From Mesorhizobium sp. ZC-5 (GTDB lineage: Bacteria > Pseudomonadota > Alphaproteobacteria > Rhizobiales > Rhizobiaceae): a stretch of 64,000 nucleotides of DNA. The notes beneath the pieces were generated by a model, which did not search any database, had not been told where the DNA came from, and worked only from the letters and a program-made list of their open reading frames with translations. The stretch is from NCBI RefSeq assembly GCF_025753855.1, contig NZ_JAOWPT010000006.1, forward strand, positions 62,001 through 126,000, written 5' to 3'. The position numbers and the translations under genes were made by a program. Positions 19,477 through 27,771 of the stretch are shown here, in pieces; positions within the stretch are counted from its first letter, which is position 1, and every line of letters begins with the position of its first letter.

Positions 19477-20111
19477 AGAGGTTTGTGCGGAACAATGGGC
19501 TGACGATTGTCCTAGTGGCAATGTTTCTGCTAAGTGTCCTTGGCATGATCTGGTCGGGCCACGCGGCCCACAACGACGACTTGCGCGAGCACGGCTCGCC
19601 TGCGTCTGGCTTGCTCGCCTATCTGGCAAGCGGCAGCTTCCTCTCGGCGCTGTTTGAAAACTGGGAAAGCGAATTCCTGCAAATGTCGGCGTACGTGATG
19701 CTAACCGCAATGCTGTTCCAGCGTGGCTCAGCCGAATCTCGTGACCCGGATGATCCGGACCGCCCTGGCGATGAGCTGCCGGCAGCCACTCGAAAGCGCA
19801 ATCCAATTTTGTCATGGTTTTATTCTTATTCGCTGGGGTGCTCGCTGGCCCTGCTGTTCGCCTTTTCATTTGCCTTGCACTGGTGGGCGAGTTGGGCCGC
19901 AGCGAACGAGGACGCACTTCGGCACGGCGGTGAACTACAATCGCCGGGAGATTACCTCCTCGACGCACAGCTGTGGTTCGAGTCCTTCCAGAATTGGCAA
20001 TCAGAGTTCATGTCGACGGCCGTTCTTGTGGTGCTGTCGGTTTTTTTGCGTCACCAAGGCTCGCCGGAATCCAAACCCGTCGGTGCCGCAAATGCCGAAA
20101 CCGGCGCATAA
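19473..20111 (+). CDS. DUF6766-family membrane protein
   Basis: 212-residue membrane protein with four hydrophobic helices in two similar halves: each half has a helix, a loop of the type NWESEFLQMSAYVMLT or NWQSEFMSTAVLVVLS, and a hydrophilic end (FQRGSAES, LRHQGSPES). This internal duplication matches DUF6766, a family of unknown role. The gene overlaps the isochorismatase-like gene by four bases and lies in the katE-yciF stress region, which suggests a stress-linked envelope role, but nothing in the sequence gives an activity. Confidence 0.82.
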   Translation: MKRFVRNNGLTIVLVAMFLLSVLGMIWSGHAAHNDDLREHGSPASGLLAYLASGSFLSALFENWESEFLQMSAYVMLTAMLFQRGSAESRDPDDPDRPGDELPAATRKRNPILSWFYSYSLGCSLALLFAFSFALHWWASWAAANEDALRHGGELQSPGDYLLDAQLWFESFQNWQSEFMSTAVLVVLSVFLRHQGSPESKPVGAANAETGA

Positions 20112-20135
20112 GCATCTGCGAGCGCGGCAGGCAAT

Positions 20136-20490
20136 TCATTCCTCGTCGGCTATGCGCCGGTACTGGAAACGATCGCGAATAAAGTCGTTGAAGAAGCGGC
20201 CCTTTGCAAAAGCGTTGCGAAACGCATCATATGTCTCAGGCGGAACCCCATCGTAATCATAGCGTCTGCCGCTCGTTACAAACCACACGGAGAGGATTCT
20301 GGTGTCCGGATCGATCGTACTCGGATCTGCGGATCGTAGTCGAGGGCACGAGTTCTTTCACACGAGCGACATCGGCTGACAATTGGGTTTTAAGCCGAGT
20401 CGTTTCTTTCTCATGAGAGCCCTGCCACAGCCTTTGCTCAAGTTGGCTTCCTGCATGTGAGGTATATCGCCGGCCATTGGATGCGGACAA
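20136..20490 (-). pseudogene. KTSC-domain protein gene broken by a 4-bp duplication
   Basis: On the minus strand one frame gives VPSTTIRRSEYD (about 20358-20323) and the next gives PDTRILSVWFVTSGRRYDYD, VPPETYDAFRNA and GRFFNDFIRDRF up to the stop at 20136. Together these make a complete KTSC domain, a short domain of unknown function. The frames join exactly if one copy of a tandem CGAT (20309-20318, reading GATCGATC) is removed. A longer N-terminal extension up to about 20490 is open but may not be coding. Confidence 0.75.
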
Positions 20491-20713
20491 ATTCCAGAGC
20501 TGGGGATATTTCCCTTTCAGCGTTCCGTCACCTTTCGCCGAATTTCAGCCACGCTAGTTCTGCCAGCTTGCGCCATACCGGCGCTCAAGGCATGCGCCGC
20601 GGCGCGGGGATGTTTGCGAATAAGAATTCCCAGAGCACGTACTGCGCCCGCCCCTTCGTATAACGGTCTCTTTTAGTTGAAATCAGCAACTGGCAAGAAG
20701 GAGAAAGGGTTCC
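20491..20713. other. Intergenic region before the iron-permease-like gene
   Basis: About 220 bases between the broken KTSC gene and the next promoter. Only short chance frames are present; no RNA gene or repeat was recognised. Confidence 0.4.
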
Positions 20714-20738
20714 GGAACCAAAACGCTGGCCCGGTGTT
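20714..20738 (+). promoter_or_regulatory. RpoE2/EcfG-like promoter, start codon 9 bases after the -10
   Basis: GGAAC at 20714-20718, 18 bases, TT at 20737-20738. The ATG of the next gene is at 20747 in the context TGGGCGATGAA. Transcription would begin at or within a few bases of the ATG, so the mRNA should be leaderless or nearly so. The same arrangement recurs at 29294-29327. Confidence 0.6.
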
Positions 20739-20746
20739 TTTGGGCG

Positions 20747-21100
20747 ATGAACAACCTCCTCTTCCGTCTCGCCGATTTTCTCTCCAAACCGCCCGGCTTT
20801 TACTTAATTCTCGCTCTGATGGCCGTGTGCACGGCACTGGTTCCTCTTGGCTGGACAGACGTCGTGACCTACGCGCTGTCTGTTGCTGCAATCGTCATTA
20901 CCGGCGTGGTGCTTATTCAGGGTTACCGGGACACATCGGCGATCCATGCCAAATTGGATGAGATCGTCGTTGCGCTCAACGAAACCCGCAACGATGTCGT
21001 TGGCCTCGAGCACGACGATCCCAAGCAGATATCCAAAACGGTAAAACGCCTGGAGAGTGAGGCAGCCGAGGCTGCAAGCAGGACTCAAACGGAAGCTTAA
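20747..21100 (+). CDS. Small membrane protein, low-affinity iron permease family (copy 1)
   Basis: 117 residues: an amphipathic start (MNNLLFRLADFLSKPPGFY), two membrane helices (about residues 20-40 and 43-65), a conserved RDTSAIHAKLDEIVVALNETRNDVVGLEHDDP segment and a charged tail. This matches the short low-affinity iron permease family (PF04120 type) found in soil bacteria; transport activity is unproven in bacteria. A close paralog is encoded on the other strand at 24091-24438. The start agrees with the paralog. Expression probably depends on the stress promoter just upstream. Confidence 0.8.
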   Translation: MNNLLFRLADFLSKPPGFYLILALMAVCTALVPLGWTDVVTYALSVAAIVITGVVLIQGYRDTSAIHAKLDEIVVALNETRNDVVGLEHDDPKQISKTVKRLESEAAEAASRTQTEA

Positions 21101-21118
21101 ATTTCAAGAAGTCGGTCG

Positions 21119-21332
21119 ATGCCGCGCTACTTTTCAAGGTGACAAATTCCGATCCGGTCGCGGGCGTTTGATTTTGGCGGATCGGGCGGCAGCCTGGAAT
21201 GAAGCTATGAGAGCGTGCGGAGATATGATCTCCGACGGACATTTGAAAATGGGCGCCGGCTGGAGAATGGAGGTCTGGGATGAGGAGGGTCCCATCTTCG
21301 TTGTGCGGGTCGATGCACATGAACTTTTTTGA
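21119..21332 (+). pseudogene. DUF6894-like small protein gene, frameshifted
   Basis: ATG at 21119 begins MPRYF, the usual start of DUF6894-type small proteins, but the frame closes after seven codons. The homologous continuation AAAWNEAMRACGDMISDG ... WRMEVWDEEGPIFVVRV is intact in another frame up to the stop at 21332. At least two indels, near 21135 and near 21170, separate the pieces. It lies 18 bases after the iron-permease-like gene and may once have been the second gene of that operon. Confidence 0.6.
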
Positions 21333-21366
21333 TGCGGCAATAAAATCAGTCGCACCAAAAGACTTG

Positions 21367-21391
21367 GGAACATGTTGCGTGCGGCGGTGTT
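21367..21391 (+). promoter_or_regulatory. RpoE2/EcfG-like promoter for the YciF-type gene
   Basis: GGAAC at 21367-21371, 18 bases, TT at 21390-21391, ending about 54 bases before the GTG start at 21445. Confidence 0.58.
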
Positions 21392-21444
21392 AACCAAGGC
21401 CTCATAGTCGCGAGGCTCCACTAAAACCCCAAAGGGAGACGACC

Positions 21445-21963
21445 GTGGCAACCACCAAGAAAAACTCGACGAAAGGTCTTGAGGATCTGTTCCTGGATAG
21501 CCTGAAGGACATCTACTACGCCGAAAAAAAGATCGTGAAAGCGCTGCCGAAGATGGCGAAGGCTGCGGAGGGGGAGGAAGTCGCGGCGGCTTTCGAGAAA
21601 CACCTCGCTGAAACCGAAGCCCAGGTAGAAAGACTCGAACAGGTTTTCGAATTGCTCGGCAAGCCGGCGCGCGGCAAGACCTGCCCTGCGATCGACGGTA
21701 TCCTGGAAGAAGGCTCTGAAATTCTGGAAGAATACAAGGGCGCTCCCGGCCTCGATGCCGGTCTGGTAGCGGCCGCGCAAGCCGTGGAACACTATGAAAT
21801 TGCTCGCTACGGCACGCTCATCACCTGGGCCAAGCAACTCGGCCTGACCGACGCCGCTGAGCTACTGAAAGCCACCTTGGCTGAAGAAGAAGTCACCGAT
21901 GAAGCATTGTCAGCCTTGGGCGAAGGCGGCGTAAACGAACGGGCAATGCGGGAAGCTGCCTGA
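21445..21963 (+). CDS. Ferritin-like YciE/YciF-family (DUF892) stress protein
   Basis: 172-residue four-helix ferritin-like protein. Visible metal-ligand type residues of the family are in ELL-like helices: LFLDSLKDIYYAEKKIVK, FEKHLAETEAQVERL, AQAVEHYEIARYGTL and TLAEEEVTDEAL. DUF892 proteins are typical general-stress products and may oxidise or hold iron. The GTG start is supported by an AAGGGAG ribosome-binding site; a stress promoter lies upstream and a strong terminator follows. C-terminus is complete. Confidence 0.9.
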   Translation: MATTKKNSTKGLEDLFLDSLKDIYYAEKKIVKALPKMAKAAEGEEVAAAFEKHLAETEAQVERLEQVFELLGKPARGKTCPAIDGILEEGSEILEEYKGAPGLDAGLVAAAQAVEHYEIARYGTLITWAKQLGLTDAAELLKATLAEEEVTDEALSALGEGGVNERAMREAA

Positions 21964-21982
21964 TCTTAGGGGCTAGACGACC

Positions 21983-22015
21983 GCCCCGCTACCGAAAGGT
22001 GGCGGGGCATTTTTG
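21983..22015 (+). terminator. Rho-independent terminator after the YciF-type gene
   Basis: An 11-bp stem (GCCCCGC arm, one G-U pair) with a GAAA tetraloop at 21983-22008, followed by a short T run, 20 bases after the stop codon. Confidence 0.85.
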
Positions 22016-22189
22016 CGATTTGGCAGATATACGCTCCGTTTGAGAAATGTTGGTTGAGGAATGCACTGTCATCCAGCGGTCCATCGATCGATGGCGCGAC
22101 GCCGGCCGGGGAATTCGTCGCGGGCGCTGGGTCCCACTCACTTCATGAGTCACCCGCCTCTAATCTAACATCAATGCAATGTGCAGAAG

Positions 22190-22357
22190 AGATTCACGAC
22201 GGAACCCGTCCCGTTGAGTGTTCGGATCGCCTGTAGTGTCTAACGGTCGTCCATGGTTTCGCCCCAGCTGCTTACAATCGACAGCAAGATGCCAGTCATT
22301 GCCCATCCTCGCCTTGGCAATGGCAATCTCGCGCCAGATTTCTGCGGCGATTGTCAT
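22190..22357 (-). pseudogene. Decayed copy of the small gene at 29327-29539
   Basis: Minus-strand translation gives AEIWREIAIAKARMGN in one frame and then, one frame over, SIVSSWGETMDDR, a stop, and LQAIRTLNGTGS. These align with AEIEREIALALAKFGDD, AIVCSWGDTMDDR and LAGLRKLNRTGS of the intact gene at 29327. One indel and one in-frame stop make this copy dead. Shows that this small family was duplicated within the island. Confidence 0.68.
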
Positions 22358-22459
22358 TTAGAGATGAATGATTGCCTGACCACCCCTGGCGACAGAATAA
22401 CCGCGAAGCCTATGTGTTCCAGAACCCGAATCGAAACAGACCGGTGCTTGCCACATCCC

Positions 22460-22717
22460 TCATCGCGATGCGATCTGCAAGTTGGCATAATTCAAGGTGT
22501 CAGCGCCCGCCCGCTCATCGAGAACCACGGCATACCCCAAGCATACGGCCGCCTTCAATATTTCGTTCGCCATGTCTCCATCAGTCGAGACGAAATCTCC
22601 TGACAAAACTCGGAGCTCCTCCACCGCTTGTGATGTCGATATCACCTTTCTATTGGAGCCGCCGCGAGCACAAATGCGGACCACCTGAAGAACATCAATA
22701 TTCTCGAACGGGCCCAT
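22460..22717 (-). CDS. Conserved-looking small protein, unknown function
   Basis: 85 residues from ATG 22717, chosen for the strong GAGGAGA ribosome-binding site just upstream. The protein is soluble and acidic: MGPFENIDVLQVVRI, VISTSQAVEELRVLSGDF and EILKAAVCLGYAVVLDERAG. The layout loosely recalls short DUF982-type rhizobial proteins, but the match is too weak to assign. It follows the gene at 22770-23088 by 52 bases on the same strand and probably shares its stress promoter. Confidence 0.6.
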   Translation of the reverse strand: MGPFENIDVLQVVRICARGGSNRKVISTSQAVEELRVLSGDFVSTDGDMANEILKAAVCLGYAVVLDERAGADTLNYANLQIASR

Positions 22718-22769
22718 GCCAATCTCCTCAAACGCGGGGTGTTGGAGCTCGGTTTCTTGTCCAGGCTTG

Positions 22770-23088
22770 TCATCGCGCAACTGACCGGTTTTCTGGCCAC
22801 TTTCCCGCCAAGCGCTGCTCAAAAACTCTATTTTGACTGTGGGGGGGCACGGCCAAAGAAGGGTTGGCTACTTTCATTCTCGATCCGACCTGCGCCATCT
22901 CACCATTCGAATAGACGACAACGTCGCCTCGCGGGGGAAATCCAGCGCGTGCTGTTGGTTTCGAATCGAATACTCCGGCGTTGCCGAGAAAGAAGGCGGC
23001 CAGCGTCATGAGTATAGTCAAAGCGAGACCGGCGACGCATCCTCCACCCAGCTGGATATTATCATCTTGGAAGTTGTATCGTCTCATG
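22770..23088 (-). CDS. Small single-helix membrane protein behind a repeated stress leader
   Basis: 105 residues from ATG 23088: a short polar start (MRRYNFQDDNIQLGGG), one membrane helix (about residues 17-38) and a polar periplasmic or cytoplasmic tail. I recognise no family. The open frame continues upstream but that part overlaps the two-hairpin leader element, so the internal ATG is preferred. It is the first gene after the promoter at 23230-23254. The C-terminal third may be chance extension. Confidence 0.5.
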
Positions 23089-23113
23089 CTTTTGCCATTC
23101 CGAAAACAAAGGG

Positions 23114-23176
23114 GCTCGCCGACCGAAGCCGGCGAGCAAATTCCATGCGCGAGAAGGGACGTTACCGCACATGGAA
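23114..23176 (-). repeat. Two-hairpin leader element, copy 1
   Basis: Read on the minus strand: an outer hairpin with arms TTCCATG/CATGGAA (23141-23176), then a strong hairpin GCTCGCCGG/CGGCGAGC with a TTCG-type loop (23114-23137), then a T-rich stretch and the start codon at 23088. The same element occurs at 24467-24523 and 28885-28946, each time just upstream of a minus-strand gene. Probably part of the mRNA leader. Confidence 0.75.
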
Positions 23177-23229
23177 TTCTTCTGAATCTGGTCAGGTCGC
23201 CGACGGCCATAGAGAATTTACATAGAGTA

Positions 23230-23305
23230 AATTCGCGGAGCTAAACCAAGTTCCGGTTCATTCGCTGCATCAGACCAATGCGTGTCATGATGGGACTTTA
23301 GTCCC
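23230..23305 (-). promoter_or_regulatory. RpoE2/EcfG-like promoter with upstream GACCAA/TTGGTC dyad, copy 1
   Basis: On the minus strand GGAAC is at 23254-23250, then 18 bases, then TT (23231-23230). Upstream of it (23273-23303) is a 31-base imperfect dyad with arms GACCAA and TAGTC. Both blocks recur at 24577-24655 and 29114-29195 with the same spacing. Confidence 0.6.
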
Positions 23306-23389
23306 TGGTCGGTGGACTTCAGACAGCAGAGCATGCGATAGGGACCATCATGTTCGGCTGCTTGGGCCTTGCGGGGTTGAGCGTGCGGC

Positions 23390-23640
23390 CGACGAAGGAT
23401 CTCTTGGGTGCTGGGTGCGGTCCGGCTGGTCAGAGCTATGTCTCGCCTTTGCTTGTCCGCGCGCCAGCTGACGGACCTTTCAACACTTCTCAATCGCCCA
23501 TCACCGATCCGCTCCCGGACCTGACGGCCCACGAGCGCCAGGTGCTGGACTCGTCGCCAATGGCGTCGGCAACAAGTGCATCGGACTGGAGCTCGATCTC
23601 CACGAGAAGACGGTGAAAGACCACCTGACGCGCGTCTTCA
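23390..23640 (+). pseudogene. Remnant of a LuxR-type response regulator
   Basis: Pieces in several frames match the regulator at 27772: GQSYVSPLL, DLTAHERQVLD, then GLELDLHEKTVKDHLTRVFT, aligned with GQTYVSPLL, ELTARERQVLE and GLELELHEKTVKHHLSRIFT. The receiver domain is absent and there are at least two frame changes. A dead duplicate of the island's own regulator. Confidence 0.72.
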
Positions 23641-23655
23641 CCAGCTGGGCGCGTT

Positions 23656-24090
23656 GATGCCGCTTTTCGACGTGAGCCATTACCCGAGCAGCCAGCTTCA
23701 TAATCAGGGTGGCCCAGCCACGATGCCCGATCCATGGCGGCGTTCTTCGAAGATTTGGTGAAGGGCTGTCCATAAATCTCCGCTGGCGGTCCCGTTGAAG
23801 CGCATCGTGCTGCTCCAAAGCGAGGAAACGCCCCTAGCGACACCTGCCTATGTTGGCTGGATGTTGGAAAACGAAGAAGCTAAATTCTCAGGCTGTGCGA
23901 GGCCGCAGGCGTAGACGGAACAGAACATTGCCGCCATAGGCTCGCTGCGAACCCGAAAGTTCCCTGGAGAAGCACAGTGTGACTTTGAAGCACGCGAAGG
24001 CGTGATCACTTCTACCGGTCCTTACGCACAGGTGCGATGGTGCTGCGCGTGCATTCCTTGCATTATTCGCGGCGCGAAAGGGCTGAATAG
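23656..24090. other. 435-base stretch without a supported gene
   Basis: Only short frames without family resemblance or good ribosome-binding sites. Probably further decayed sequence between the regulator remnant and the iron-permease-like gene. Confidence 0.4.
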
Positions 24091-24438
24091 TTAGTCCCCG
24101 GGTCTTTCTCTCGCCGCGTTAGCCTCTCTTTCGAGGCGCTTGATGGTCTCCGTAATCTTGTCAGGATCGTCGTGTTCGAGGCCGACCACATCATTTCGGG
24201 TTTGCTCAAGCGCGACGATGATCTCATCCAGCTTGGCATGGATTGCGGCGGTGTCACGGAAACCTTGAATAAGCACGACACCGGTAACCATGATCGCGGC
24301 TACCGACAGGGCGTATGTGACTACATCTGTCCAGCCGAACGGGACCAGCGCCGTGCAGATAGCCATCACGACTAAGACAGTGTAGAAGCCAGGCGGTTTG
24401 GATAAGAACTCCGCGATGCGGAAAAGCACGTTGTCCAT
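24091..24438 (-). CDS. Small membrane protein, low-affinity iron permease family (copy 2)
   Basis: 115 residues, close paralog of the protein at 20747-21100: MDNVLFRIAEFLSKPPGFY, two membrane helices, then RDTAAIHAKLDEIIVALEQTRNDVVGLEHDDPDK and a charged tail. A GGTGGAG ribosome-binding site precedes ATG 24438. Unlike copy 1, whose mRNA should be leaderless, this copy has a ~135-base leader holding the two-hairpin element. Function as iron permease is by family name only. Confidence 0.82.
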   Translation of the reverse strand: MDNVLFRIAEFLSKPPGFYTVLVVMAICTALVPFGWTDVVTYALSVAAIMVTGVVLIQGFRDTAAIHAKLDEIIVALEQTRNDVVGLEHDDPDKITETIKRLEREANAARERPGD

Positions 24439-24466
24439 CGTCTAGCTCCACCGACTAAAGAAAGGA

Positions 24467-24523
24467 CTCGCCGGCCGAAACCGGCGAGCAATACCATGCG
24501 CAGATGGGCAGCACTGCGCATGG
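24467..24523 (-). repeat. Two-hairpin leader element, copy 2
   Basis: Arms CCATGCGCAG/CTGCGCATGG (24494-24523) and CTCGCCGG/CCGGCGAG (24467-24488), both perfect. Ends 29 bases before the start codon of the gene at 24438. A further GCCGGCCTAAGCCGG hairpin lies just upstream in the transcript. Confidence 0.8.
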
Positions 24524-24576
24524 GGTTCTAAGCGCCGGCCTAAGCCGGAGTGCATAGAAGATTTCAGTTCCAAGTG

Positions 24577-24655
24577 AATTCGGAGAGCTTGATGGCGTTC
24601 CGGTCTCTCTCCCCCTTCAGACCAATGCCTCTTGGGATAGGACTTTGGTCCGACG
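24577..24655 (-). promoter_or_regulatory. RpoE2/EcfG-like promoter with GACCAA/TTGGTC dyad, copy 2
   Basis: Minus-strand GGAAC at 24601-24597, 18 bases, TT at 24578-24577. Upstream dyad GACCAA/TTGGTC at 24620-24650, 31 bases end to end, as in the other two copies. Confidence 0.65.
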
Positions 24656-24659
24656 TCAG

Positions 24660-25410
24660 GAGCAGCATTCGACAGGGGAATTGGCTTTCCGATCGCGCGA
24701 AGGATCAATTATTCTCAATCGACACGCGGGGATCTCACTCGCGTCTCGCCTCTTTCAGAGCGCTGCCTTAACATTCGGTCGCAAATCGTGGGGCTGGTGA
24801 AGGAAGTTCAGCCGTGGGAAGCCGAAACCTTAAGGTAGCGACGGGGCGGCGGCGAACTTGCCGCCTCGACCAGTTACAGGCCGGTGACACCTGTCAGCGC
24901 GCTGTCTTTGTCTTCTTGCCGTGGCGGGCCTTACGCCAGCGCTTTGACGGACGATCTCAAGGACGGCAACTCTGGTAACATGGGATGGCGACATCGACGA
25001 ACGGGCGGGTTCTTCGTGGGAGATCTTCACGAGGCCAGAGAGTCTGTCGTAGCCGAGCATCTTGACGGTCCGAGCGTTTGAGAGAGGGCGTCGTTTCCCA
25101 TCCGGCAAAAAACTCGCTGCCGTGGAGTTCATTGCCGGGTCATCTCCCTATGCGCGGCTCACACAGCGGGACGTTTTCGAAGACAAGTCAAACGGTCATT
25201 ATTTTTCTGACAAACCGTCCGGGCTGACTGCATAAAGCGGGCGAGATCTGATAGTGTCTCGATACGACGCCTTAACAGCTGCCGCCATCATGAGTGTTTT
25301 GGCCCGGAGTTGCGTTTGCGGGCTATTTGCGCCGGTTGGCTTGGCTGAAAATTCTACCTGAGACACTCCCCGAATTCCCACCGACACTCAACTCGAAGGT
25401 TGCCCAATGT
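24660..25410. other. 750-base region with no firmly supported gene
   Basis: The longest candidate is a minus-strand frame 24830-25132 (100 codons; TVKMLGYDRLSGLVKISHEEP then low-complexity Arg-rich sequence). It has no clear ribosome-binding site and no family match that I can name. The rest shows no repeats or RNA genes. Confidence 0.35.
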
Positions 25411-25414
25411 CGTG

Positions 25415-25439
25415 GGAACGATTGTCACGAGCACGAGTT
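25415..25439 (+). promoter_or_regulatory. RpoE2/EcfG-like promoter for the DUF1236 gene at 25478
   Basis: GGAAC 25415-25419, 18 bases, TT 25438-25439, about 40 bases before the ATG, with an ATCGGAGGAG ribosome-binding site between. Confidence 0.6.
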
Positions 25440-25477
25440 AGCCTCGCGAAGGGACTTCGATCGGAGGAGATTTTCCG

Positions 25478-26212
25478 ATGAAAGGCATGATCGTAAAAAC
25501 TGCACTTGCTCTTGCTTTGAGCGCCGGGGCATCAGTGGCAATCGCGCAAACTGACCAGCCCCAGATCCTGAAGAAGAAGCCGGGTCAGCAGACAGAGCAA
25601 CAGATGCCGTCTAAGGGCGCAGAAAAGCAGCCGGGCACCGCTGCCGAGGGGCAGGCCGGCACCGAACCGATGAAGAAGCCGGGCGAGCAAACCGAGGGCC
25701 AGGCTCAGGCTCCCGCCGAGCAAAAAACGCCTGCCACCGAGGAGAAGACGGGTTCGGACGCGACGAAGCCTGACCAGCAGAAGGAAGGCCAGGCACAGGT
25801 TCCTGCCGAGGAAGGCACACAGCAGGATGGAACCGCGGCCGACCAGCAGGCCGATCAGCCCAAGACAGAGGGAACGGCTGAGACCGAGCAGAAGCCAGCG
25901 CCGACCGATAATACTGCTGAGACGCCCGCGCAGCCGTCGGATGAAACCACGGCGAGCGTCGATGTCACGGTCGAGCAGAAGACCGAAATTAAGCAGGTCA
26001 TCACCGAAACCAAGGTGGAGCCGGTACGTGACATCGACGTGGATATCTCGGTCGGCGTCGCCGTCCCCAGAACGATCGAGGTTCACCAGCTTCCACCCCG
26101 CATTATCGAAATCGTTCCTGCCTACAGGAATTATGTCTACTTCGTTCTTGCAGACGGGCGGATCGTCATTCTGGAGCCGGACACTTACGAGATCGTTGTT
26201 ATCCTGGTTTAG
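25478..26212 (+). CDS. Secreted Gln/Pro/Thr-rich protein with C-terminal DUF1236 domain
   Basis: 244 residues: a signal peptide (MKGMIVKTALALALSAGASVAIAQ), a long low-complexity linker of repeated Q/E/K/A/P blocks (KKPGQQTEQQ, KKPGEQTEGQ, PDQQKEGQ; residues ~25-160), then a compact domain with PRTIEVHQLPPRIIEIVP and YVYFVLADGRIVILEPDTYEIVVIL. The end matches DUF1236, a small envelope domain frequent in rhizobia and of unknown role. The strong ribosome-binding site and stress promoter make the start secure. A second DUF1236 protein without the linker is at 31834-32160. Confidence 0.85.
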   Translation: MKGMIVKTALALALSAGASVAIAQTDQPQILKKKPGQQTEQQMPSKGAEKQPGTAAEGQAGTEPMKKPGEQTEGQAQAPAEQKTPATEEKTGSDATKPDQQKEGQAQVPAEEGTQQDGTAADQQADQPKTEGTAETEQKPAPTDNTAETPAQPSDETTASVDVTVEQKTEIKQVITETKVEPVRDIDVDISVGVAVPRTIEVHQLPPRIIEIVPAYRNYVYFVLADGRIVILEPDTYEIVVILV

Positions 26213-26374
26213 CCAGTCCGATTGGTGAGGGCGGCGTTTAAGCGCCGCCCCTTTCCTGCGTATTGGATGGGGGACAATCAGGCGTTCAGGCGCAACCCGA
26301 AGCGCTGTCGCCCGTTATTCGGGGGCGACAAACACCCACGCGGCTGCTTGGTGCAGCCTTCCGGCGGAGCGCTG

Positions 26375-27763
26375 ATGACCGCTTTATCCACACTTGCTGC
26401 AAGGGCCGAGTTGCGAAGGAACTGGCCGACATGGTCGCTCGCCGCCCAGTTTCTTGTCGTGGGCGCGGCAACATCCGTTCTCGCAATGTTATTCGTCGGC
26501 CTGGTCGTGTCTCACCTCATCCAATCCGCTATTACCAAGAATGCCGGTGCGACGACCGCCCTTTATGTCGACAGCGTCATCGCGCCCATCCTGCCGGACA
26601 TGCGGACAGCCGACGTTCTCGATGATTCGGTTGAACGTGCCCTCGACGAGACGATGCAGCAGAGTGCGTTGGGAGGCAGCATTCGCTTTTTCCGGCTCTG
26701 GAGCGACGACAATCGAGTTCTTTACACGCACGGCGGGGGACCGACGTCGACGCGCCTGCCGGACGACGACGCGCTCCGTACTGCAGCCGGGGGCAACGTC
26801 GTGACGCGCTATCATGACCGGAACGTCTCCGATGCGCCGCGGCTGGAGGTCTATTATCCGCTGCTGGAGCCATGGACTGGCGAGGTCATCGCTGTGGCCG
26901 AACTGCATGAGACGGCAGCCGACCTTGAGCATGAGCTCGATGAGGCGCGACTGAGAAGCTGGGCCGCTGTCGCGCTCGTCACCACCACCTTCTTTCTCAT
27001 TTTGTGGGCGATCGTGATCCGGGGCAGCCGAACAATCGACGCGCAAAGTGTGGCGCTCCGTGAGCGCGTCGGCGAACTGTCGAATCTGCTATCGCGGAAC
27101 AGCGAACTCAACGCACGGCTACATCGCGCTTCGGAGCGCGCCACGGCCTTCAACGAGCAATATCTGAGACGGCTCGGCGCTGAACTTCACGACGGTCCTG
27201 CCCAACTTATCGCGCTCGCCGCGCTGCGGCTGGACAGCCCCGCCCTGTCGAGCGGAGCCGGCTCGAAGCGGGTTCGTGATCGGGAACTCGGCGCGATGAA
27301 GTCAAACCTCGACGAGGCCCTGCGCGACATACGCAACATCTGCACCGGCCTTGTCCTTCCCCATATCGAGGCGGCCGAACTGCAGGAGATTCTGGAGCGC
27401 GCAGTGCGAGCCCACGAGCAGCGGACTGACGTGCGCGTTGCTTTAGCAACCTCAGGTGCGAGCCCAACGATGGCACCGGCCGCGAAGATCTGTGTGTACA
27501 GGTTCGTACAGGAAGGGCTGAACAACGGCTTCCGGCATGCCAGGGGGGTAGGGCAAGCGGTTCGACAGACCTATGAGGACGGGTGGCTGACAGTCAATGT
27601 CATCGACCGTGGCGACGGCTTCGATCCGAAGGCAGCGGGCTTGCGAAATCTCGGCCTTATCGGATTGCGCGAGCGGATCGAAAGCCTCGGCGGCAAATTT
27701 GACGTCAGTTCCTCGCACAAGGGAACCATCCTGGAAATGACGCTGTTTCTTGAAAGTGATTGA
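26375..27763 (+). CDS. Sensor histidine kinase, NarX/DegS-like (HisKA_3 type)
   Basis: 462 residues from ATG 26375 (GGCGGAG upstream; an in-frame GTG at 26222 is less likely). One membrane helix at about 22-50, a periplasmic sensor of ~145 residues without a recognised fold, a second helix at about 196-217, a coiled linker, then the dimerisation box RRLGAELHDGPAQ with phospho-accepting His 272. The ATPase part has EGLNNGFRHA (N box, about 380), GDGFDP and GLIGLRERIESLGG. Its stop is nine bases before the regulator ATG, so the two form a two-component pair. Confidence 0.9.
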   Translation: MTALSTLAARAELRRNWPTWSLAAQFLVVGAATSVLAMLFVGLVVSHLIQSAITKNAGATTALYVDSVIAPILPDMRTADVLDDSVERALDETMQQSALGGSIRFFRLWSDDNRVLYTHGGGPTSTRLPDDDALRTAAGGNVVTRYHDRNVSDAPRLEVYYPLLEPWTGEVIAVAELHETAADLEHELDEARLRSWAAVALVTTTFFLILWAIVIRGSRTIDAQSVALRERVGELSNLLSRNSELNARLHRASERATAFNEQYLRRLGAELHDGPAQLIALAALRLDSPALSSGAGSKRVRDRELGAMKSNLDEALRDIRNICTGLVLPHIEAAELQEILERAVRAHEQRTDVRVALATSGASPTMAPAAKICVYRFVQEGLNNGFRHARGVGQAVRQTYEDGWLTVNVIDRGDGFDPKAAGLRNLGLIGLRERIESLGGKFDVSSSHKGTILEMTLFLESD

Positions 27764-27771
27764 GAGATCTG

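Noticed and set aside
20519-20536. GGAAC on the minus strand upstream of the KTSC pseudogene
   Set aside because: No TT at 18 or 19 bases, so it does not fit the promoter pattern.
21983-22009. Hairpin considered as a small RNA
   Set aside because: Position just after a stop codon, perfect stem and T run are those of an intrinsic terminator.
24660-25410. Minus-strand frame 24830-25132 as a gene
   Set aside because: Low-complexity Arg-rich C-terminus, no ribosome-binding site and no family resemblance; left as unassigned.
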